64,000 nucleotides of DNA from Calliopum simillimum (taxonomy: Eukaryota; Arthropoda; Insecta; Diptera; Lauxaniidae): assembly GCA_951812925.1 (NCBI GenBank), contig OX638372.1, positions 52,078,028 through 52,142,027 of the forward strand, read 5' to 3'. Both the position numbers and the translations under genes were made by a program. Below the pieces are notes generated by a model. That model ran no database searches. It was not told the DNA's origin and saw only the letters and a program-made list of their open reading frames with translations. Shown piece after piece: positions 11,261 to 23,027 of this stretch; positions within the stretch are counted from its first letter, which is position 1; every line of letters starts with the position of its first letter.

Positions 11261-13185
11261 CAGTTTGAAAATAGTAATAGAATAGCATTTCAATACAAAT
11301 TCCTGCTAAATCTTTCAAAAAAATAAAACACTGCAAATGTTCAATTTGATTGAAAAACTCATGCCGGGAATCAACAAGTGTCTCTGCTAAACACAAAAAT
11401 TCAATTATGAAAAATTTTAAAAATTTCCCTTAATTATTTCCCTCAGGGAAATTACAATAATGAAGCCATTTTGATATGAAATTAAAAAATAATGCATATA
11501 AATATAGAAAATATCGTTTTTATAAAATTTCCTTAACTGGGAATTTTTAAAATTTTTAAAAATTTTTAATTATCAAGTTCTGTCTTACTTCAGACAGTCT
11601 TGACATTTACCTCATAGTCTTATTTTTATAAATTTTTACAAGTTTTTGTTTACAGCAAACTCAAAGAAAATTCTATTCTATTTTTCTGCAATTCACGGCA
11701 GACGCAATTTTCCTTCGAATTAAACAAAATGAAAAAGTTTTCCCCCAAAAAAAGTTTGGCATTGACGTACTCAGCGTGTTTATGATTTGTTTACACTGTA
11801 AAAACAATTAAGGCAATAAACAAATTTACATTAGAAAATACAACAAAAATACTTACTACAAATACAAATTGGCGCAGTTTATGACGAGTAAAAATGGTTG
11901 GAGTATTTTTTCAGCCGGTGCTGTTGCTGCTGCCGTTGCCTACGCAATGTTGCTCACTTGCTGCCTGCCTGCCTGCATGCCAGGGTGTATTAATTTAAGT
12001 TTCCTCAAAATTCAAACATAAACAACTCAAACTCAAACAAAATGAAATTTGTAAAAATAATTGAAAATATTTAGCAAATAAAGTGTTCACCTGAAATTTT
12101 TGGGGCGCAAATACACCGTGCAAAATATTGCATGCAAGAATAGAAGAACAGCAACAACAATGAAATATTTATGTTGTAAACAAGAGATTAACTAGATTAA
12201 TATGAGATTATATGGGGTATAATATATTTTTCAAGGAAAAACAAATACATACACATACATTTATGTATGCATGCATGTATGTTTGCATATGCAAATGGTA
12301 AATTCGCTGAATATTAGATTCTTTGAGTGTAGAGATCTTAAGCGAAACACAATTTTAGTGTAAAATTTTAAATTCAGAAAGAAAAATAAATAAATTGAAA
12401 TAAATGAGTGTTCTTTCTGGTCTGGTGCTGAATTGTACAAATTGTCGGCATGTATTTTGTTTTTGCTTTAAATCCAGCAATTATAAAATTTCGAAATTGT
12501 CTGCTTAATGCATCATAAATAATGAAACACTTAAGTTTTGTAATTTTTATTTTTTGCTAATTTCTTGATTTTGCTCAATATTAAAAATTTTGTTTTTTTT
12601 TTTTTCTTTTTAATTATAAAATATGAGTACTGGTTTGCTTTGATTGTTAATTTAAAGCCTGTGGTTACTTTGAAGCTTATTTCTCTGTTTGTAATTAAAT
12701 TTTTACTCTTTCCCTTTCTGCTTAATTATTTTAAATTTAATTAATAATAAATTCCTAAGTTCATATGTGAAATTTTTAGGATTTTGTAATTGCCTTTGAA
12801 ATATTTATTAATTACTACCGGTATAGCGTGCGCAACAACCTCATGTCCGACCCCAGCCAATTTTTGCAAGGCTAATGGTTGACACTATTTATATTTATGC
12901 ATCAAGTTTTATAGCAAAAGCTGCTATTCTTACAGGGATATAGCATTTTAACTATTTTTTTTCTATGATGGATGCAACACCCCTTTGCTCAATCCACTCC
13001 ACTTTTTGCACGTTGATTGGTACTAAAAATCTATCCACGTACCATGTTTTATAACAAAATCTGGCATACCTGCGGAGACATAGCATTTAAATGTTTTTTT
13101 TTTTTTTTTATATGGGGGCTACAGCTCCCCCTCACCCAATCTCTCTTTAGCATAGCTTTAAGCCACATGCAGTACAAAACTACAA
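11261..13185. other. Intronic DNA with low-complexity and weak repeats
   Basis: No gene recognised. Notable items are a CTGCTGC/TGCCTGCC patch at 11925-11985, a CATA/TATG-rich partly palindromic tract at about 12245-12295, and two diverged direct copies of a roughly 100-bp unit at about 12905-12985 and 13045-13125. The unit has the phrases TTTTATARCAAAA and ATAGCATTTWAA followed by a T-run. Confidence 0.4.
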
Positions 13186-14175
13186 ATATGGGGATATCAG
13201 AAAATAATCTCCTCTTATATGACCCAGGTTTTAAGAACATTTTTTTTTTTCATGTTCCATGACCAAATGAGGTGGAATATACATATAGTATTCCTAGACC
13301 TATAAAATTAAATTCCCAATAAGTGAACAAAAAACTTTCGATCCGAGAGGGTGTCAGGAAGTTGTTATACCTAAAAATTTTTGGAAATATCGAGATTTAA
13401 AATATTATACGGGAGAGCACATATTTCAGAAGTAGTACATATATTACGGGGCACCTTTTCAAGTATTCTGGAGTAAAATTCAGAAAAATTGTATGTGGGT
13501 CGTGGCGAGAGAATGGGTTAAAAGTACAAATCGCTCATTACGGCCACATAACAAGTCCTAAAATTCTGAAAAAATTCAAAAAAGTTTCTTGATAAAAAAT
13601 AAATTGATTTTGTTGATGATGTATTTTTAATTTAAGCGCCCCCTGCCGACTAAAAACGAAAAACTCTAAAGTTCGCATTACGCCAAAAATCAAGTTTTTT
13701 ACCTAAAACTTAACGTTTTTCGTTTTTTAATCGGCATGGGGGGCTTAAATCGAAAAAACATCATAAACAAAATTCATCAAGAAATTTACTTGAATTTTTT
13801 CAGAATTTTAGAGCTGTTATGTGGGCATACAGAGCGATTTCGACTTTTTAACCCATTCTGTCGCCACGACCCACATACGATTTTTCTGAATTTTACTCTA
13901 GAATATTTGGAAAGGTGCCCCGTAACATATCTTTTACTTCTGAAATATGTGCTCTCCCGTATATTATCGGAAATATCGAATTTCCCAAAATTTTTAAATA
14001 TAACAACCTACTGACACCCTCTCGGATCGAAAGTTTTTTGATCACCTACTGGGAATTTCATTTTATACGTCTAGAAATATATTGCACCACATTTGGTTAT
14101 TGAACATGAAAAAAAAAATTTTTTTTTAAAACCGGGGTCGTATAAGAGGATATTATTTTCGGATATGCCCATATA
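13186..14175. mobile_element. 990-bp foldback element with about 470-bp arms
   Basis: Left arm about 13186-13660 and right arm about 13710-14175 are inverted copies over nearly their full length. Landmarks, left arm then right arm, are GGCACCTTTTC and AAAGGTGCCCCGTAACATA, TACGGGAGAGCACATATTTC and GTGCTCTCCCGTATA, and GATCCGAGAGGGTGTCAG and TGACACCCTCTCGGATC. The loop is about 50 bp around a CCCCCTGCCGAC / GTCGGCA-like centre. The four short ORFs over it are by-products of the repeat. It is a non-autonomous foldback or long-TIR element. A single arm of the same family is at 1653-2115. Confidence 0.8.
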
Positions 14176-15689
14176 TAGATAAAGAAGAAATATCAATTGC
14201 TCTAGACTTTCTTAACCATATATGAGATTATGATATTGTTAATTCTTTTACCTTTTACTAGCTCTTTTACCTGGAGTTGTCCGGGGTAAATTTCCTTTAT
14301 TCACATCCAATCGGTTCTGTTCTTAGCATCAACTACACAATGGGCCTCAGTTTTTAATGACAACATGTTCATTTCGCGGATCTTACATTTCTCCCAATAA
14401 CCCATTGAAAGGAATAACGAGTTTTCCAGCAAACTTGTTGTTGGCAAAGTGTCCAGTGCTAACTGTGGGGGTTCTTGCTATAAGCGTGATTGTACTCACG
14501 TGGGAATATTCTTCGGCTCACCTTTATTTTTTGTAAATATATTGCGTTGGTTTAGGATCAAAACTAAATACTTAAGTATATAAATTGCTTTAAGTATGAC
14601 ACTGCAAAACTATCTTGATTCCAAAGGTATTTCATGCAAAAATTACACTTAAAAGTACTAAATTCTCAGTCTCCTGGTGTGTCTCTCTTCCGAAATTAAA
14701 GTTTTAATGCTGAATAAAGCTTTGCACCAAAAGCGAAAAATGTTATCAATAGTGTTTAAATGTAATTACCAAATTATTGCTCAATTTTATTGACTTTTAT
14801 CTCAGTCTCCTGGAATATCAAACCATCTTGAAATTTTCAAAAGTTTATTTGCGAAGGGAAGTTATTTTAGGATCGCTTGCATTTGTCTCAGATCGTGGAT
14901 ATTTTAGTTGATATGCCGAGTTTTGTGTGTGAGATAATCTTGCTGCCAGTCAGATTCTTAGTTACATGGTTATTATTTTTGTCAAAAATATATTTTGTAG
15001 GTATTTATAATTACATTTATAGGTTACAAATCCTTAGCATTTTACTATTGAGTTCCATAATTTTGTCATTGAACGTTGTATTGACGATTTATTGACTGAA
15101 ATATGAAAAAACCTCAGATCCATAGCCTAAGCCTCCTGGAACCTTTAACATTTAAATTTCATTTTTTAGTAGCAAAAATAATTGGGTTTTAACAAACAGC
15201 GCTTAATACGGTACTCAGCCTCATAAACTAATTTTTTTTAACGACAGTAAAATTCATGCATCTTATTTTTTGACCAGTTCATTTTAGAAAAGTAAATAAA
15301 GACCTAAGCTGAACTTAGACAACTTATCTGAACTCAGATACCAAACAAAATTTTTTGTTCCGAAAAAAGAGTATTTTCCTTAATTCGTGGGTGGAATCAA
15401 TCATGTTATTGATTACGCTGTTCGACAATTTGAAACTTTTTGTAAAACACTTGAAAAAATCCAAAAAATTCTTAAAATAGGTGATAAAAAAATACCCGTG
15501 TCTCGTCGTTTTTCTCCAGCAAGTCAGATTTTTTTTAACGATTTTTGAAGTGTTTTAATATACTGTACATGAAAAAACAAAAAATAACGCATTCTTTTGT
15601 TAAATCGATACATATAACTATATGATCCTTACATCTGAGGTGAATCATGTGTTCAGTAAACTTATGCAGGATATTGCGAGAAATATTTT
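14176..15689. other. AT-rich intronic DNA, nothing recognised
   Basis: No exon, transposase or RNA gene recognised. One short hydrophobic ORF (14877-15095) has no similarity I can name and is probably chance. The phrase CAGTCTCCTGG recurs at about 14668 and 14803. Confidence 0.35.
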
Positions 15690-16395
15690 TGTAGAAAATT
15701 CTAACCCTTGAAAACCCCACATGTGGGTCACTTTTGACCATTTCTGAAAACGATACAAAAATTACCCCTTAATCGGGAGAATAATGGATCAATATGTACA
15801 ACGGAAATGTTTGCTATAAAATTTTATTAGTTGTTGCCGAATACTAAAAAGTCGAAACTTTACCTCGAAGACCAAAAACTTGTTAAAATCAATTAGGACT
15901 TTGCAAATTGTATATTTATTACATCCCTACCGCGCTTTCCTTAAGTTTAAGAATTTTTGTCTTTAGTAGCTCCTAGTGAAATTTTCCGTAGAATATTTTT
16001 GCAGAATTCTTTAACCCATTGTAACCTAGTTTTTAGAAAGAAAAAAAAGTTCCTTAATACAATGGGTTAATATTCTAGGAAAATGATCGTTGTGTGATTT
16101 CGTTATGATGTATCCAAAATGTAGTTTTAGACTTTTAAAGTGAAGTGAAATTTGGAAAATATTAATTGTAAGAAACCCTAATTGATTTTAACGATTTTTT
16201 TGGTTTCGAGGTAAAACTTCGACTTTTAAGTGTTCAGCAACTAATAGTGAAATTTTATAGCAAACATTTCTGTTGCACATTCTGGCTCAATATTCCCCTG
16301 TTTTAGGTGTCATTTTTGTTCATTTTTAAGTAATGGATCAAAATAACCCACATGTGGGGGTTTTAGAGGGTTTAAATTTTCTACAAAAAATTTAA
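15690..16395. mobile_element. Foldback element with CCCACATGTGGG ends
   Basis: Left arm about 15698-15910 and right arm about 16165-16380 are inverted copies. Both carry CCCACATGTGGG near the outer end, then ATAAAATTTTA..TAG, TCGAAACTTTACCTCGA / TCGAGGTAAAACTTCGA, and AAAATCAATTAGG. A second smaller inverted pair (AACCCATTGTA at about 16015 and TACAATGGGTTAATATTCTA at about 16058) sits in the middle. No coding capacity. The outer AACCCT/AGGGTT sequence is reminiscent of piggyBac-type ends, but no convincing TTAA pair is seen. Confidence 0.7.
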
Positions 16396-16577
16396 TATGG
16401 TGAATACAGAATCCAATTATCTTTTGAACGGTTTTTTAATTTTTTTTGTACGACTCCTCGTTAAAGAGTATTCGCAATTTTGAAAGTAAGATATTTTAAT
16501 ATGAACTTATACGTAGCATTTACATATAAAAACAGTGCACAACGGGTTATCTCCTAAGCTGGAAAAGGTCACTGGAA

Positions 16578-16706
16578 AAGGAAATCCAAGAATCGGGAAA
16601 GTCGTGGCAAGAGATCAAAGTCATCGCAAGGGATCGCAACGAATGGAGATGTTTCATATTGACCTTATACTCCTCCTAGATGTTAAAGGAGAATACATAC
16701 ATACAT
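16578..16706 (+). pseudogene. Non-LTR retrotransposon 3' end fragment
   Basis: The frame from 16578 reads KEIQESGKSWQEIKVIARDR then NEWRCFILTLYSS and a TAG at 16677-16679. A W..(I/A)...A.DR..WR.F...L ending followed by a stop is typical of the extreme C-terminus of several insect LINE ORF2 proteins. After the stop comes a short GAATACATACATACATT tail, like the microsatellite tails some LINEs use. Only this C-terminal piece is recognisable, so the family is not assignable. Confidence 0.5.
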
Positions 16707-17252
16707 TTCCTTAACTATAAACTACACAAAAACATTTTTTACATAGGAAATTTCCTGTGTTACAAAATTGTGGAGAAAATTTTTTCTGTAAAAGTTTTCG
16801 TTAGCGATATATTTGCAAAAAACTGATTTTAGTGGCCTTTGACCCTGAATAACTTTTTATACGCACAATGGATTTCAATGGACTATTTACACATTATTAA
16901 CCATGCATAAATAAATATAATTCCGGTGAAAAAAATTCACTTGGAATTTTTTCGCACAGCAGCTCTTTTTTCGTCTTATTTTCCTGGGCTATTTAGTTTA
17001 GTTAAAATTATAAATTCAAAAAAAATTGTACTGAAAAATTGCGGTAGAAGACACATTTTATTGTTTTTCTGGAGAACCACTGGCAGGCCTACTCCAATTT
17101 TTGGAGGACTGGTAAGTTACACCAGTAGCTTTTTTTACAAGAAAAATACAAAATATCAAAAATGACATATTTTGGGAAACTCAATTTAAAATTTTTTTTT
17201 AGTGTAAACTAAATAAAAAAAAAATTATTTCTGCTAGTTTTCATTTCAAAGC
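16707..17252. other. AT-rich stretch, nothing recognised
   Basis: No gene recognised. An ORF at 16926-17165 lacks any domain I can identify. Confidence 0.35.
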
Positions 17253-17254
17253 CT

Positions 17255-18358
17255 CCCAGTGTGCCAAACGGACTCGTTTCGGATCCGTAACGGGTTCATA
17301 TTTTCGTTCTTTTTATCCTTTACGGAATCCGTTACGTATCCGTTACTGATCCGTTTGCGGGAAGGATTCCTAAAAAACAAACGAATCGTTTTTTCTTCTT
17401 TTATGGATCCGTTTCGAACCTGTAACGTACATCAAAAACGAATTCAAAACGGATTCGCTTTTAATAATGTTAATGCTGCTTATAAAAAAAAAAAGAAAAC
17501 AGGGTGAAGCGCTTATTTTTAATTAAAAAAAACAAAATAACAAAAAAAAAAATTACTAGCCCGGCCGGGAGTCGAACTCAGGCTCCCGGGGTATTACTCT
17601 TTCATACACGAGACGTTAGACAACTAGGCTATTGACCGATATGATGTTTGCGTAACTGATGTAGACTTATTTGATGTTGAGATTTAAAGTTTGTATATTA
17701 AACAAATTTCTGTTGTTTTTTTTTATAAGTATTCTGTGTTGTTTTTCTTCCCTTCTTTTGATAAAAAATGTTATATACTCAAATTTGGAATCAAAAACAT
17801 TTTTTCAAACAGAGTTTGAAAAGTTTACAAAAAATCATACGCAATAAAATAAAAAGAAAAAAAAAACAAATCAAAAATATTTTTTTTATCATAAAAATTA
17901 AATAAAGCAAATCCGTTTTGAGTTCGTATTTGAAGTATTTACGGAATCGAAACGGATTTGCCCAGGTTCGAGTCCTACCAGAGGTGGATTTTTACCCTTT
18001 ATTTTTCTTCCTTTTTTTTCTTTTTATTATTTTTTAATTGCTAATAGGCGCATCAAAACGGTTTTTTTCTGTAAATATACAGCATTAACATATTTAAAAG
18101 CAAATCCGTTTTGAATTCGTTTTTACATAAGTTTCGGATTCGAAACGGGCCAGCACTGCGGAATTTAATTTTTTTTTTATTCGCTAATAAGCGCTTCAAA
18201 ATGTTTTTTTTTTTTATCCAAACAAAGCGTTTTGAATTCGTTTTTGATGTACGTTACGGGTTCGAAATGGATCCGTTACCACGGATTACGTTTTTTATAC
18301 CTTTATGAACTCGTAATGGATTCGAAACGGATCCTCATCCATTTTTGTGCACATTGGG
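17255..18358. mobile_element. 1.1-kb CCCAGTG-ended non-autonomous element
   Basis: The left end is CCCAGTGTGCCAAACGG and the right end, read inward, is CCCAATGTGCACAAA. CT lies on both sides (17253-17254 and 18359-18360), matching the CT duplication around the 107-bp palindrome at 250-356. Inside, a module built of TTTTGAATTCGTTTTT and a GTTACGGGTTCGAAACGGATCC-like phrase recurs at about 17910, 18104 and 18230 in one orientation and at about 17404-17460 in the other, with extra GGATCCGT copies near each end. A tRNA-like segment (17563-17642, minus) and an isolated B-box-like GGTTCGAGTCC (about 17965) are also inside. No transposase frame. Superfamily unknown. Confidence 0.75.
17563..17642 (-). 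ncRNA. tRNA-like segment inside the CCCAGTG element
   Basis: Read on the minus strand, ATAGCCTAGTTGTCTAACG resembles a tRNA D-arm/A-box. About 30 bases later a 7-bp stem GGGAGCC..GGC-type T-arm surrounds GAGTTCGACTCC, a good B-box. The T-stem CCGGGAG/CTCCCGG pairs perfectly. The anticodon arm is weak and no complete acceptor stem is evident, so this is called tRNA-like, not a tRNA gene. It could act as an internal RNA polymerase III promoter. Confidence 0.5.
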
Positions 18359-18360
18359 CT

Positions 18361-19081
18361 GTTTCAAGACAAATCATTTGACACCATAAAATTGAGAATT
18401 GGATAAATGCAACTAAAGTTATAGCTTCTCAAAGAAAGCTAACCTATCCCATATCTCCGGCATTTTTTTAAATTTTTAAAAAATAGTTGGTAGTAGTTTT
18501 TTTCACTATGCTACTATTGCTTATGCCAATTTTTAGCCAAATCGGGTGTCATCAAAAAAATCTTGATCGTTTTGAATTGGTTTACACCACGGTATAAAGT
18601 ATAAGTCGAAACCTTAATATTGGCTTGGTTAATGATATCCTGGAGAATTGTTTTTCAAAATATCATACCAAAATTTCGCGGACTTTTGACCAGACAATTT
18701 CGACTTTGCCGCACTGTTCGACGCCTGACTCTGACTAATTCTTTCTTGCATTCTGCTTTTCATTTTGGAGCTCAACGCTTTAACAGTAGGCTAATTGTTA
18801 GTGAGAGTTTCCAACTTTCCGGTACTAGTGTTGGTATTTCTATTGACTTATAGGCTGAGAAGATGACAAAACGTCCACCTGAAAGACGTATCAAGAGGAA
18901 TCAAGTAAATGAAAGAGTTGAGAAAATTTCAGATCTTTTGAAAAAACAGATATCCATATCCTCTTATCTTGGTGCCTTTGGGATATATGGTGGTTTCAAA
19001 ATTTGAGTTTAAAGCGGAATCTACCTATAAAGCTTTTCACGGAATCTTCAACAAAAAAAAAAATAAATTGCCTTGGTTTAT
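18361..19081. other. Intronic DNA, nothing recognised
   Basis: No exon or transposase recognised. ORFs at 18620-18853 and 18969-19193 have no domain I can name; the second runs into the mariner terminal repeat. Confidence 0.35.
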
Positions 19082-19083
19082 TA

Positions 19084-20341
19084 CAGGGTGGCGGATTCGA
19101 AGTGTTGCCAATTCAAAAGACTATATTTTTAGTTTCCATGCACAGATTTTATTGATCAAACGCTATAATTGTTGGGAAATGTTCAAATTTTAAGAATCTA
19201 CTTGAGATTTTCGATATGGCTACCTTTGGCCTTAACTATGGCCCGTAGACGGTCGAAGAACGAGTCGCATGCTGCACGAATTTGATTTTGTGGAAGTTTG
19301 CGCCATTCTCGTTGAAGGACCACTTTTAGCGCATCAACGCTCTGGTGTTTTTTAGTCAAGACCTTCTTGTCCAACATACCCCAGATTGAGAAATCCAGCG
19401 GATTCGCATCAGACGAATTTGAGAGCCATTGTTGAGCAGAAATGAAGCTATAAACGTTTTTTTCTAACCATTCTTGATTCACACGAGCTTTGTGTGACGG
19501 TGCCGAGTCTTGTTGGAATGTCCATGGCTTGCGACCGAAATGTTTGCGTGCCCACGGTAGTAAAGCACCCTCCAACACTGATTCAAGATACACCTGGGCG
19601 TTACTTTGACGCCAGCGGCCAAAAAAACGAGTGGTGAGCGCCCATCAGCATTCAACATTCAAATTTTCGTAGGACCTCTCTGTCAAGTAAACCCGATCAT
19701 TTTGTTTGTTTACATATTGCTGGATACAGTAATTTTTCTCATCAGAGAAGACAATTTGTGACAGATTCCCGGCGGCGTGCAAGCGCAACAACTCCTTGGC
19801 TCTATCGAGCCTAACTTTTTTTGAGCAGGAGTGAGATCATGCGCCTTTTGGAACTTGAGGGCCTTTAGTCCGAGCTTGTTTGACAATATGTGTTGCATTC
19901 GTTCACGCGATATTTTCAGCTCGGCAGCCATTTGTCTGCCACTGCGTCTCGGATTTCGCTCAATTCTGGCCTTCACCTTTCGAACCATTTCTGGTGATGT
20001 TGCAGTTATTTTCCGACCACCACCATGTCGTTTGGCAACGCTGCCGGTACCATTGTAACGTGTTATGGTCCGATACACAAACATTTTATTCACTTTTAAA
20101 TATTTCAGCTCACGAACAATTGCTGGTTGCGATTTTCCAGCCAAATAAAGAGCAATCACACTATTACGTTTGAATTCCATTTCGAAAATTTTTTATTTTC
20201 AATAAATTGACACGCAAATGCTTTTGGTTACTTGTTGACAATAGAATGAACTAACATCATGCCAATTTTTAGACAGCTGTCATGTTCCATCTGTCAGATA
20301 AGTCTATCTGAAGTTGGTAACAGTTCGAATCAGCCACCCTG
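19084..20341 (-). mobile_element. mariner-like element, DD37D (maT-like), defective
   Basis: A 1258-bp element with inverted ends CAGGGTGGCGGATTCGAA and its imperfect partner ending CCACCCTG, flanked by TA (19082-19083 and 20342-20343). It carries one transposase gene on the minus strand (19198-20180) that is broken in several places. The TIRs extend about 30 bp with a few mismatches. Confidence 0.88.
19198..20180 (-). pseudogene. DD37D mariner-type transposase, frameshifted
   Basis: Starts at ATG 20180 with a paired helix-turn-helix region (VIALYLAGKSQPAIVRELKY, then NPRRSGRQMAAELKISRERM). The frame is lost after PAQKKLG near 19810. The next frame continues RAKELLRLHAAGN and reaches VFSDEKNYC, which holds the first catalytic Asp. 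A stop and another shift follow near 19650: NADGRSPLVFLAAGVKV lies in a different frame from its neighbours, and the usual SVMVWG block is absent, suggesting an internal deletion. The last frame gives TFQQDSAPSHKARV with the second Asp and SSDANPLDFSIW with the third. I count 37 residues between those two, hence DD37D. At least two frameshifts make it inactive. Confidence 0.87.
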
Positions 20342-20343
20342 TA

Positions 20344-21165
20344 TAGTTTAATCTTTGCCAAAAAAAAAATCAATTTTTCTTCCCTTTCTCAAATATTTGT
20401 GTATTTTCATTAAAAATATTTCATTTAAAATGACAGTCATTAAAATTTTAGGCACACAATGCAACCAAATTAATTGAAATGCCTCAAAAATATTCATAGC
20501 CAAATTAAACTTGACATTGAAGTCAATTAAAAAAATTTCTTCAATTGAATTGATCGTATGAGTTTTATTATACCAATAAATTATCAAATTGTTCCATAAC
20601 AATTAATTGAATTAGTCGTATAAACATTTGACAACAACAACAACAGAAACAGATACAACACTTTAAAATCAGTAACAAGTAAACGTGGCAACTCTACTAC
20701 AGTTAGTGTTGCCATGCAAAGAATAATTAAATTTAACAAAATGACACAACAGCAGTAGCAGCAAAGCAGCAACACTCACTTGTGACACCCCCACAATGGG
20801 GCCAAAAACAAACTGCGCGGAGCAGCAACAATTTATTTTCATTGTTGAAATGCAAACAACAAAAAAAGTCAAACATTTGTCACGACCAATTGTTGGTTGC
20901 ACTGGTTGTTGCTGTTGTTGTATTACCAAAAAGTAGTAATTGAAATGACAAGTGAATAAATACAAAATAAAAATGTAGAATATGTGCTAAAATAATAGTG
21001 AGCAAATGTTGCACAGCATGTTGTATGCATACAGTAAAAACTCTTTAAAGCGATTTATACTTTTGCTTTTGAAATTGGTTTTTTTATAATTTTTTACCAA
21101 ATTGCTTTGTTTTTGTTTCTTTCAAGAGTATTTCTAGCCCAGTATATTTTTTCTTTACATTCATA
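20344..21165. other. Intronic DNA with CAA/CAG-rich patches
   Basis: No exon recognised. It holds CAACAACAACAACAG at about 20631, a CAGCAGTAGCAGCAAAGCAGC tract at about 20750 and TTGTTGCTGTTGTTG at about 20906. ORFs on the minus strand rich in Leu, Cys and Gln come from these tracts. Confidence 0.45.
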
Positions 21166-22037
21166 GTAGGGGAACTTCTGGGATTGTGGTATGCCTAATC
21201 GTTTTTTGGAATTCGCAAGTGAATCATTTGAGCAATTTCAGCCAAATTTTCTTATGTTGTTCAGTGAAGTATCGGCTACAGAATATACTTATTTCAATAA
21301 AATGTGCGCAATTTCATTTAAAAAAGTTATTGAGTCAAAAGAGTTGTGTTTGAAAAATTGGCGGATAATGTGGTATATATGGTAGGGCAATGTGGTATAC
21401 TATATTAGTATTATATGCTGATGAGTGAAGTAGTGGCTACAGAATATTTCTTCTTAAAAATTGTGCAACTGCAAAATAAGAAATTGTAGAGCATAATCTG
21501 ACATACGTCAGTTATATGTCAAAAAACCTGTACATAAAAAGTGAGCATGTAATGTAGTACATATAAATAGACTAATGTGGTGTACTTATACTATATAAGC
21601 AAATATGAAATTTGAAATGTACATGGGTTCTCAAACTCATAGTTTTTATTAAAAACTAAACAGCAATAAAATAAAGAAAAGAACAACAAAAAATATTACT
21701 ATACCACATTAACCGCCTTCAACTGTACCACATTAGCCGATTTTTAGAAATTACAAAATTATGAAAATAATATGGGATACTTTGTGAATTTACACAGTTA
21801 AACATTTAGTTCTTAATGTTTAGCACTTACCTTAATCGAATATAAATTGAACTTGCAAAGAGAACAACTTTTTCTTAACAAAATTTTCTTACGAAATTCG
21901 TTCAACTGATAGCGGAAAAATTATGTTGGTGCCTGACAGCAGCACATCCCTGGTCTTTCCTGTTTTCTGACTGGATGAAACAAATGACGTCTGTACCACA
22001 TTACCCGACAATACCACAATCCTAATAGTTCTCCTAC
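21166..22037. mobile_element. 872-bp TIR element with iterated GTGGTA motifs
   Basis: The left end GTAGGGGAACTTCTGGGATT and the right end, read inward GTAGGAGAACTATTAGGATT, form an imperfect TIR that continues with GTGGTAT. The motif AATGTGGTA or its complement TACCACATT recurs inside at about 21368, 21392, 21574, 21701, 21724 and 21993, alongside the terminal TTGTGGTAT copies. No transposase frame is seen. ATA lies on both sides and could be a short target duplication. Superfamily not determined. Confidence 0.65.
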
Positions 22038-22449
22038 ATATATTTTTCTTTTATATTTTTGTAATTTTTTACGTTTGAGGGTAGACAACTTTCAAGGCAT
22101 CTGCATGTTCATTGTCAATTTCACATTCGTTGTTTTAATTTATCAAGGTTTTACTGTAATCAAATATTTGATCAAAGCGAAGCGTGACATTCCAACGTGT
22201 GAATAGTAAAATTGTTTGTTTAACTGCGATAATGGTCACCCTGATCAACTGAAATGGTGTCACAAACAAAATAAAGTGATGTTGCAAAAATTTCGAAACA
22301 TATAAAGTTGTCCGTTTTAATTTGAAATTATTAGAAACAGTTTGACATTTGATCTTGCAATAATAAATTTTACTGTAGTTTTTCTATGAAATACAGTACA
22401 CTGAAGTATTTGTTAGATTAGGGCAAAAATTTCTCAAGTGCGCTACCTA
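22038..22449. other. AT-rich stretch, nothing recognised
   Basis: Lies between the GTGGTA element and a 5'-truncated Helentron-like copy. No gene recognised. Confidence 0.35.
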
Positions 22450-23027
22450 AGAAATTCGTCGTCAAAGTTATCTCGTGGGATTGAAAATAAGTGAAATCGG
22501 TCAACGGACACGCCCACCGCCCATACAAAAAATATATTCAAAATGAAACAATAGGAGCAATATTTGCAATAACAGTAGCAAACTACACATAAATACTACA
22601 AATTGTAAGCGCAAGCTCTGAGCAAAAACAGGGTGAGTTTGAACAAGAGGGCGTGGCATCTCCTACATAAGCAAAAGTTTCAAAACGCTATGCTGAAAGC
22701 GTTTTTTGAGATAATCGAACTAAATTTTACTCAGACACTAAAGACTATAAATGCAAGCTTTCATCTAAAACTGAGTGAAATCAGACAAGAGGGCGTGGCA
22801 CCTCCCATATAGGCAAAAGTTTCAAAATGATATACTAAAAGAGTTTTTTGAGATAATCCAACTGAATTTCACTCAAATACAAAGGATTATAAATGCATGC
22901 TCTAAGCGTCAACTAGACGAACTCGGACAAGAGGGCGTGACTTCTCTCCCATATAAGCAAGAGCTTCAAAATACTGCAGTGTAGGGTACTTAACGTTTGG
23001 CCAGGCCAAAGGTTACACCCTTACTAG
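22450..23027 (+). mobile_element. Helentron/DINE-1-like element copy A, 5'-truncated
   Basis: Begins inside the conserved 5' part (around ATCTCGTGGGATTGAAAAT and CGCCCACCGCCCATAC). It carries three tandem units whose GGGCGTGRC starts are at 22649, 22791 and 22933, a 142-bp period. It ends with GTGTAGGGTACTTAA, the hairpin TTTGGCCAGGCCAAA, and TTACACCCTTACTAG. A short GC hairpin just before a terminal CTAG is the Helitron-type 3' signature. Non-autonomous. Confidence 0.8.

Noticed and set aside
14877..15095. Hydrophobic ORF resembling a small membrane protein
   Set aside because: Runs of Leu/Ile/Phe are expected from T-rich DNA, and nothing else supports it.
17563..17642. A genuine host tRNA gene
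   Set aside because: The T-arm is excellent, but the anticodon arm is weak and no matching 7-bp acceptor stem is visible. It also lies inside a mobile element, so I call it tRNA-like only.
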